Position numbers and translations under genes: made by a program. The notes under the pieces were generated by a model, which saw only the letters and a list, made by a program, of their open reading frames with translations, was not told the origin of the DNA and made no database searches. DNA of 43,190 bases, from positions 1 through 43,190 of IMG/VR virus record IMGVR_UViG_3300037517_001496; one strand, 5' to 3'. This stretch comes from a virus. Of the stretch, positions 38,897-43,190 are shown piece after piece. Each line of letters opens with the position of its first letter. The stretch's first letter is position 1.

Positions 38897-39231
38897 TAAG
38901 CCTCCTTTTGGAAAACGCCTGATGGCAACATCTTGCCTTTGCGGTTGCGTATCTGCTCCCATGCGGCACCAAGGCAAGACTGCAAGCTAAAGCCCTCAAG
39001 GTGAGCAACATTGATGAGGCAGACCGTTATGTCTCCAATCGCGTCGGAGATTGCATCACGGTTGAACGCCGCTGCAACGCCATCGGACTTGCCCGCCCGC
39101 ATGAGCGCATCGGCAAGCTCGCCGACCTCCGAGACGGCTTTCATAAACTGCGCGAGACTCGTCGAATGCTCGTAAATGCCGCGCTCCTCAGACCACTGCC
39201 GGACGGCAGCTTCAAGGTCATTTAATGTCAT
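38896..39231 (-). CDS. MazG-like nucleotide pyrophosphohydrolase
   Basis: 111 residues from ATG 39231 (MTLNDLEAAVRQWSEERGI). The helical core has E35-x2-E38 in EVGELADAL and D63-A-I-G-D67 in SDAIGDITVCLI, the metal-binding pattern of phage MazG-like enzymes that hydrolyse (d)NTPs or alarmones such as ppGpp. It could damp the host stringent response or tune nucleotide pools. A longer frame reaches 39504, but its extra N-terminus is low-complexity and lies antiparallel to nothing known; it is a shadow of the overlapping 64-residue gene. The two genes overlap by 14 bases. Confidence 0.75.
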   Translation of the reverse strand: MTLNDLEAAVRQWSEERGIYEHSTSLAQFMKAVSEVGELADALMRAGKSDGVAAAFNRDAISDAIGDITVCLINVAHLEGFSLQSCLGAAWEQIRNRKGKMLPSGVFQKEA

Positions 39232-39412
39232 GGCGTCGGATGTCGTATTGGTTTTCCGGCGAGCAAATCCACGCCCCCTTGCCTCCCGCGTACTCGGCAA
39301 ACTCGGTGACTCCACCTTCGGATTTTGCGACTGCGAGTATAACTTCGACTGCTTTCCTTTTGCCCCTAAACGCGACTTCGACTTCGCGTCCGTTTCGTTT
39401 GACGTAGTACAT
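39218..39412 (-). CDS. Small protein of unknown function (64 residues)
   Basis: It starts MYYVKRNGREVEVAFRGKRK, a compact beta-alpha-beta-like sequence (VAFRGKRKAVEVILAVAKS ... EYAGGKGAWICSPEN). It overlaps the start of the MazG gene by 14 bases in another frame. A GGGAGG lies about 24 bases upstream of ATG 39412, a little far for normal initiation. It is kept as a gene because the composition is protein-like and no other frame covers 39232-39412 convincingly. Confidence 0.5.
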   Translation of the reverse strand: MYYVKRNGREVEVAFRGKRKAVEVILAVAKSEGGVTEFAEYAGGKGAWICSPENQYDIRRHDIK

Positions 39413-39449
39413 TGTCTTGTAATGGTTTGTACAGGGTAGCCTCCCATAA

Positions 39450-39842
39450 TTACTCTATGATATACCAGTCTTCGGAGAGCATATCCGTTTGCGAAGCAAG
39501 CCAACCACTGAGGACAATCATTCCCGACACAATTTGCAGATTCATCCCCTTATTCCAATCAGCGCGTGCAACGCGCTTGCCAAGCTTCATGGCTTCGATG
39601 GCCGCTCCGAACGTAATCCCCTCCACTAGCCGATACGCCCTCTCAAAAACCTCCTTAGGACTCCAAGAGATGTAGCCATCGAAGTCGGAGTGGTTTGGCG
39701 TTCCGCCATCCGTATATTCGACGAGATAGCCCTCTTTTGCCGGATTCCCGTCTGGCAGCGTCGTCCAACCGCGCAGGTCGTTGTACTCACCAAGCGTCAT
39801 TGGCTTGGCGTTAATAATTTTGGTGCCGATGTATGTATTCAT
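39450..39842 (-). CDS. DUF2829-domain protein, candidate anti-Thoeris protein (Tad2 family)
   Basis: 130 residues in two parts. Residues 1-72 (MNTYIGTKIINAKPMTLGEYN ... YLVEYTDGG ... GYISWSPKEVFERAYR) are a conserved phage domain with no assigned function. Residues about 75-130 (FGAAIEAMKLGKRVARADWN ... LSEDWYIIE) are DUF2829. Tad2, a DUF2829 protein, blocks Thoeris immunity by binding its cyclic ADP-ribose-type signal. The combination with the N-terminal domain is common in phages. Whether this copy sequesters a signal cannot be told from sequence, and DUF2829 proteins with other roles may exist. A hairpin sits just upstream of its start. Confidence 0.75.
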   Translation of the reverse strand: MNTYIGTKIINAKPMTLGEYNDLRGWTTLPDGNPAKEGYLVEYTDGGTPNHSDFDGYISWSPKEVFERAYRLVEGITFGAAIEAMKLGKRVARADWNKGMNLQIVSGMIVLSGWLASQTDMLSEDWYIIE

Positions 39843-39849
39843 GTTTTTT

Positions 39850-39865
39850 GGCCGTCTCTCCGGCC
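39850..39865 (-). promoter_or_regulatory. Hairpin that may hide the ribosome-binding site of the DUF2829 gene
   Basis: Minus strand: GGCCG (39865-39861), six-base loop GAGAGA, CGGCC (39854-39850), a perfect 5-bp GC stem, then seven bases (six As and a C) and ATG 39842. The only Shine-Dalgarno-like bases (GGAGAG) lie at the stem/loop border. The hairpin could thus tune translation of the gene. On this strand there is no T run after the stem, so it is not a terminator. Confidence 0.45.
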
Positions 39866-39935
39866 TGTCACACCACTCTTATGCGTCGCCATCGGCATTA
39901 CCCGTGACCGCGAGCGGCAGGTGTCGCAAGGTTTG

Positions 39936-40280
39936 TTACGCGAGGGCAGGTTCGGGTTTCGCTGTCGTAACTTCCTCAACGAAAGCGTTTACCTGCGCGA
40001 CGAGTTGTGCGTCGATGTGCGTTTCGGCGAGCTTCTTAAGCAGCGTAACTGCCTGAGCGAGACGCGCTTTCGGCCCTTTGCGAACAGCTTTCCGACCTTT
40101 CGGCGCGAGCAACTCACAAGCCTTTTCAAAACCGAGCGCGTGCAGTCGCGTCCAGTTTGAAACAGTCACGCCGGAGATTCCGTACTTTTGTGCAATCTCG
40201 GCGATGGTTGCTGTTTTCCTTGCTTCAGCGACGGACTCAACTTTCGCCCACCGCTCCTGTAGTTTTTCGATTCTGGTCAT
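39936..40280 (-). CDS. Helix-turn-helix DNA-binding protein
   Basis: 114 residues. A helix-turn-helix at about 23-48 (KTATIAEIAQKYGISGVTVS) resembles resolvase/transposase-type or small-terminase HTHs. The rest is basic (APKGRKAVRKGPKARL) followed by a helical Ala/Val-rich C-terminus that may oligomerise. It follows the large terminase gene, so it may be a terminase accessory or a regulator of the transcript it opens. It has its own likely promoter just upstream. Confidence 0.6.
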   Translation of the reverse strand: MTRIEKLQERWAKVESVAEARKTATIAEIAQKYGISGVTVSNWTRLHALGFEKACELLAPKGRKAVRKGPKARLAQAVTLLKKLAETHIDAQLVAQVNAFVEEVTTAKPEPALA

Positions 40281-40309
40281 ATATTTATGTCGTCAGTTGA
40301 CGAGCACTG

Positions 40310-40338
40310 CTTATGCACTGTAGCGCACCGTGAGTCAA
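40310..40338 (-). promoter_or_regulatory. Putative sigma70-like promoter before the HTH gene
   Basis: Minus strand: TTGACT (40338-40333), 17-base spacer, CATAAG (40315-40310). The -35 box matches consensus at five of six positions and the -10 at four. The start site would be near 40303, 23 bases ahead of ATG 40280, in one of the few intergenic gaps (62 bases) of this window. Confidence 0.55.
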
Positions 40339-40342
40339 CACG

Positions 40343-42202
40343 CTAATCGCTGAAGTCCACGAAGATGTTTGATTCATCGATGACGGAGCGATGCACAAAA
40401 CGCTCTGTCTGAGGCTTTTCTTTAAGCATCCTCTGCTCGACTCCAAATCGATGCCGGACGAGATAAACCAACAGAGATAGCGAATCGAGCGCGTCGGGCG
40501 ATGGTCTGCGTGTTCTTTTGCAGTACTCCTCCTTGCTTTCTACGCGGACAAGCCCAAGCCCCTTTTGTTTGTATCTGCGTGCAGTTGCCTGACTTACAAG
40601 GTCGGCGGAAATGTGACCGTGCCGGATTTTGAGGTACTCGAACTCGACCCAGCGTGCGACGCCGAAGACAAGCTCCGTGACAACTCCGTTGTAAAGCTCT
40701 GATGCCGAGCGACTATCGTCGGCGAAGATTGGTATGTCGGAAGCCGCGCTGCTGAAGTTCAGCCCCATTGTGTCCTCGCCGAATCGCGAGCAGAGCACGT
40801 CGTGGATGCCCGCTCCGTTGCCCGTGCGGTCAACGATGAGGCCGGATGGCGCGATTTTCATCTCGCGACAAAAGGCCGCGATTGCCTCGGCCTGTTCGAG
40901 CGTCGGCTTTTTCGGGAAGGGCATCTGCGCGTCGAGTTGCAGCACGTTGCGCGGCCCATCCGGAAACTCTTTGAACGTGCCATCCAGCCCCTTCCAGCCG
41001 TCCGAAAGCCCGTAACGACCGTGGGAACACATAACCTTGTCGTTGCCCTCCAGAGCCAAATCGAACGCCGCCAGCGGGACGACAGGGCCGATGAACCGCA
41101 CGATGCCCATCGCCTTGTCCATGAGGTTTGGGCCGATGATTGCCATCGCCGCGCCCTCCTCCGGAAACCAGCCTCGAGCCATCGTCATCGCCTCAGCAGT
41201 GTGTCCCCGCTTCATGTACGACATAAAGCCCTCGTAAGTCTGTAGACCGTGGTGGATTATGCGCCTCTCGACTACGTTTTCGCAACGTGCAGCATCAAGG
41301 CGCAGGACGTGGAATCCCATGCCGGACTCCCACTCCCAGTCCTCCTCACAATCGACGCTCCCCCAGCCCCGCTCCGGCTCGCAGCGTTGGCCGAAGTCGG
41401 AGGTTCGGTCTTTGGGATTGCTCGCGGCGAAGATTTTGACGCGGTTTCTGTCGTGCTTTAAATCGACCGTGGAGAGGATGTTGTTGATGCCCTCCCAGAC
41501 TCCCGCCGGAATCTCCTCAGCCTCATCGAGGACGACGTGGGTGCGGCTCAAACGCCCCCAGCGCGGATGCTCCGGCCCAGACCTCGGCGACGGATGGAAC
41601 CCACGCAGCGTACCGTGCCCGCTCTCGCCCCTTGGGATTGCGACAAGGTGAATGCCTTGCTTGCTGTCTGCCGTGACCTGCAACGACCCTTGGAGGTCGT
41701 CCGCAACCTCGGTCAGCGGGCGCACCAACGCGCTCCGGTGAAAGTTGCGGATGGACGCGAATATGTTGCGCTCCGCGTGCTCCCGCGTCAGCGAGACGAC
41801 CTTGATTGCTGTCCACGCAGGGTCTCGATACCAGTCGAGGTAAAACCATGCTCCGGCCCCATACGATTTGCCCATCGCTCCCGCCCCCTGAATGAGGAGC
41901 TTGTCGTGCTCAAACAGGCAACGCCAAGTCTCGCGAGATGAGAGCGGAGTCCAGTCGTATGCGCTTGAACCCCAAAGGATTGTGGCAGCAGCCTCAAACT
42001 GGTCGTTGTTGAGCAGTGCCATAACGTACTGCCGCACAACGTCTTCGGCTTGTTCAAGCGTCAGTCTCCTTTGTCCTCGGAGCGTCGAGAAGTTCTGCAG
42101 GATGATTCCGGCAGCGTGAAGGATGCCGGACTCCTCATCGGCCTCAGCAGCAGCACGGATGCGTTCGGCAGCGGCCAGTGCGCGTTGGACGGGCGTTATC
42201 AA
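40343..42202 (-). CDS. Terminase large subunit
   Basis: 619 residues. ATPase: Walker A GAGAMGKS (106-113), Walker B HVVLDEAEE (222-230, D226/E227), coupling motif AASNPKD (259-265). Nuclease: D381 in FDLALEGND, D458 in LIVDRTGNGAG, and D570/D573 in SPDALDSL form the RNase H-like acidic cluster. The enzyme cuts and pumps DNA into the prohead through the portal. It starts at TTG 42202, which overlaps the upstream stop (TTGA); there is no ATG before residue 61, which would delete the N-terminal domain. The next upstream gene in the operon is an 86-residue protein. Confidence 0.9.
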   Translation of the reverse strand: MITPVQRALAAAERIRAAAEADEESGILHAAGIILQNFSTLRGQRRLTLEQAEDVVRQYVMALLNNDQFEAAATILWGSSAYDWTPLSSRETWRCLFEHDKLLIQGAGAMGKSYGAGAWFYLDWYRDPAWTAIKVVSLTREHAERNIFASIRNFHRSALVRPLTEVADDLQGSLQVTADSKQGIHLVAIPRGESGHGTLRGFHPSPRSGPEHPRWGRLSRTHVVLDEAEEIPAGVWEGINNILSTVDLKHDRNRVKIFAASNPKDRTSDFGQRCEPERGWGSVDCEEDWEWESGMGFHVLRLDAARCENVVERRIIHHGLQTYEGFMSYMKRGHTAEAMTMARGWFPEEGAAMAIIGPNLMDKAMGIVRFIGPVVPLAAFDLALEGNDKVMCSHGRYGLSDGWKGLDGTFKEFPDGPRNVLQLDAQMPFPKKPTLEQAEAIAAFCREMKIAPSGLIVDRTGNGAGIHDVLCSRFGEDTMGLNFSSAASDIPIFADDSRSASELYNGVVTELVFGVARWVEFEYLKIRHGHISADLVSQATARRYKQKGLGLVRVESKEEYCKRTRRPSPDALDSLSLLVYLVRHRFGVEQRMLKEKPQTERFVHRSVIDESNIFVDFSD

Positions 42203-42459
42203 TTGAGGAACAGCGGGGTTTGTGGCCCAACGTAGGCTTGGAACGTGTTGAATTCCAGATACTCAACGGCTTCGTCCCAGTCCATGCCTCGCTCGACAAG
42301 GCACTCGATGCAAAGCAGCTTACTGTACACTGCGCGAGGGGGCGGGCCGATGATTGGGTCTCCGTCGAGCCAGCCAACGAATGCCCCGTCGAGTCCGTCC
42401 GCGAGCAACAACTCGACTTCCGCGTCTTTGCAAAGCCGTTCAATCTCTTCGCGAGTCAT
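42199..42459 (-). CDS. Conserved small phage protein (86 residues)
   Basis: MTREEIERLCKDAEVELLLAD ... PPPRAVYSKLLCIECLVERG, MDWDEAVEYLEFNTFQAYVG and a TPLFLN end. The pattern 'Y....cie.L...gm...eA.eyleFN...ayvG..tP.f' belongs to a family I recall near terminase genes in several phages; its function is unknown. I chose ATG 42459, one base after the previous TAA. ATG 42468, three codons earlier, is also possible. Confidence 0.7.
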   Translation of the reverse strand: MTREEIERLCKDAEVELLLADGLDGAFVGWLDGDPIIGPPPRAVYSKLLCIECLVERGMDWDEAVEYLEFNTFQAYVGPQTPLFLN

Positions 42460-42460
42460 T

Positions 42461-42679
42461 TTATGCATATGCAAGAAACTCAAGTCCAGTGCCTTGGATG
42501 GATGGCAGCTTGCCGTCCGGCCCGTAGATGCCCGCTCCGGCGGGGATGATTTTGTCGGGAGGCTGCGCTGAACCCATCGTCCCTGTGGGGCCGGAGCGCG
42601 GCAGCGTTTTGGGGGCGAGCACTGCAAGTCCGGCAGGAGCTTGAATACCAGTGTATTTTGCTATCAGGTTGATTTCCAT
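42461..42679 (-). CDS. Small Gly/Pro-rich protein of unknown function (72 residues)
   Basis: MEINLIAKYTGIQAPAGLAV, then PRSGPTGTMGSAQPPDKIIP and GIYGPDGKLPSIQG. It is probably flexible, perhaps a small structural protein. The frame extends into the tRNA, so the start is placed at ATG 42679, five bases after the tRNA CCA end. No family was recognised. Confidence 0.55.
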   Translation of the reverse strand: MEINLIAKYTGIQAPAGLAVLAPKTLPRSGPTGTMGSAQPPDKIIPAGAGIYGPDGKLPSIQGTGLEFLAYA

Positions 42680-42684
42680 AAAGT

Positions 42685-42760
42685 TGGTGGGATTGGCGGG
42701 AATCGAACCCGCGACCAAGCGATTATGAGTCGCACGCTCTAACCTCTGAGCTACAATCCC
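42685..42760 (-). tRNA. tRNA with CAT anticodon (Met elongator or Ile2), CCA encoded
   Basis: 76 bases fold as a complete cloverleaf: acceptor GGGATTG/CAATCCC, D arm GCTC...GAGC, anticodon arm TGCGA-CTCATAA-TCGCT (loop 32-38 C T CAT A A), five-base variable loop, T arm GCGGG-TTCGATT-CCCGC, discriminator A and genomically encoded CCA (42687-42685). Pair G1-C72 argues against an initiator. CAT can be Met, or Ile (AUA) if the C is lysidinylated; the choice cannot be made here. The tRNA is embedded in the operon: the stop of the upstream gene is directly adjacent at 42761, and the next ATG is five bases after CCA. Confidence 0.9.
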
Positions 42761-43190
42761 TTAAGTTTTTGGCGTCGCCATCACCTCGGTCAGGCTCGGC
42801 GTTCCGGAGCGCGGCTCGACCTTGTACATGGACAAGTCCATCGGTGCCTTTGCGCTTCCCGAAATGACCTTTGGCTCAACGATTTCCGCTTCGAGCCACT
42901 CCTTCGGCGGGCGACTGTTGCGACCGTAGAGTTCAAAGGTGAGGTTGAGTTTCTCGTTCTCGACTTGGAGCTTCTCCGGCGCGAATTCGCCAGCGAGCTT
43001 GGCGTCGGCGAGGAGCGCGGCGAGTCGGTCGAAGGTCGCCTCAACCGTGCCATCGCCCTTCCGGACGATTTTGGTAGGTACGCTTCCCTCAGCCATTTGC
43101 CGGAGCAGGTCGCGCTTCTCGTCGATTGCCATGAGCGACCGACAGTTGACCTCCTCGCGTATTTGCTGAATGCGTTCGCGAATCTCAATT
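42761..43190 (-). CDS. Terminase small subunit-like protein (partial, N-terminus beyond window)
   Basis: The frame is open to the right edge (143 codons in view), so ATG 43132 need not be the start. Upstream residues EIRERIQQIREEVNCRSLM continue the same helix. The remainder (AIDEKRDLLRQMAEG, TFDRLAALLADAKLAGEFAP) follows the pattern of a terminase small-subunit-like family, 'eK...L...........D.laAl..dakLaGEf..e'. Its location before the large terminase agrees. The C-terminal part (KVISGSAKAPMDLSMYKVE...) is less conserved. The DNA-binding N-terminal domain would lie outside the window. Confidence 0.6.
   Translation of the reverse strand, partial: IEIRERIQQIREEVNCRSLMAIDEKRDLLRQMAEGSVPTKIVRKGDGTVEATFDRLAALLADAKLAGEFAPEKLQVENEKLNLTFELYGRNSRPPKEWLEAEIVEPKVISGSAKAPMDLSMYKVEPRSGTPSLTEVMATPKT

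Noticed and set aside
38896-39504. 202-residue version of the MazG-like protein
   Set aside because: The extra N-terminus is low-complexity and basic; the MazG fold begins at ATG 39231.
39843-39870. Terminator after the HTH gene
   Set aside because: The GC hairpin has no T run downstream on the minus strand (As follow), so it is not intrinsic termination.
42199-42627. 142-residue version of the small gene before the large terminase
   Set aside because: The extension is a Pro/Arg/Ser-rich shadow of the neighbouring gene; the conserved part begins at ATG 42459.
42461-42718. 85-residue version of the small gene starting inside the tRNA
   Set aside because: A start within a mature tRNA is unlikely; ATG 42679 lies just after the CCA end.
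42685-42760. Initiator tRNA-fMet
   Set aside because: The first pair is G-C; initiators have a mismatch at 1-72.

Overview
The window is part of a tailed-phage genome. It encodes virion assembly, packaging and lysis functions, and every supported gene lies on the minus strand, read from high to low coordinates. A large portal, a separate scaffold, two tail-tube/nozzle-like proteins, no recognisable tape measure, and a downstream block of Ala-rich small proteins plus very large proteins all suggest a podovirus-like (T7-like gene order) particle. No integrase, replication gene or RNA polymerase is visible. Both ends of the window cut through genes, so this is not the whole genome. The host cannot be read from the sequence. 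Several small families resemble ones I associate with phages of environmental Gram-negative bacteria, but that is weak evidence.

Layout in the direction of transcription. 43190-39218: a partial terminase-small-subunit-like gene, a CCA-encoding tRNA with a CAT anticodon, two small genes, the large terminase (TTG start), an HTH protein behind a sigma70-like promoter, a DUF2829 protein (the family of the Thoeris anti-defence protein Tad2), and a MazG-like pyrophosphohydrolase with an overlapping small gene. 38896-32103: small genes, a ParB-like protein, a Cys-rich protein, portal, a small head protein, scaffold, and a glycosyltransferase-fold protein. 32087-30545: the major capsid gene as an isolated unit, with an intrinsic terminator on each side and a 294-base leader holding seven consecutive inverted repeats. 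30538-22434: two modular tail fibres flanking a lysis block (59-residue holin-like protein, a TM/coiled-coil protein, an M15 endolysin) and small accessory genes. 22431-15164: a 1714-residue tail-adaptor-like protein with a huge beta-repeat insertion, and a 707-residue nozzle-like protein. 15162-10191: seven genes, mostly Ala/Gln-rich, in the position where T7-like phages keep internal virion proteins.

The last 10.2 kb is one open frame of at least 3396 residues that runs off the left edge. It looks like a giant polyvalent protein. Recognisable parts are N-terminal hydrophobic segments, a zincin metallopeptidase (HEIGH...EIIAD), a GNAT acetyltransferase, two ADP-ribosyltransferase-like domains and several conserved phage 'polyvalent-associated' modules. 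Eight near-identical [VIL]-[KNQ]-[FY]-L-P-[ESD] motifs mark its module boundaries. Its position suggests, without proving, that it is a virion protein delivered into the cell, and that the motifs may be processing sites for a built-in or phage protease.

Genes are packed extremely tightly. Stop and start codons overlap (ATGA, TAATG) or are fused in a recurrent TAATATG junction at six gene borders, and I used this to choose several starts.
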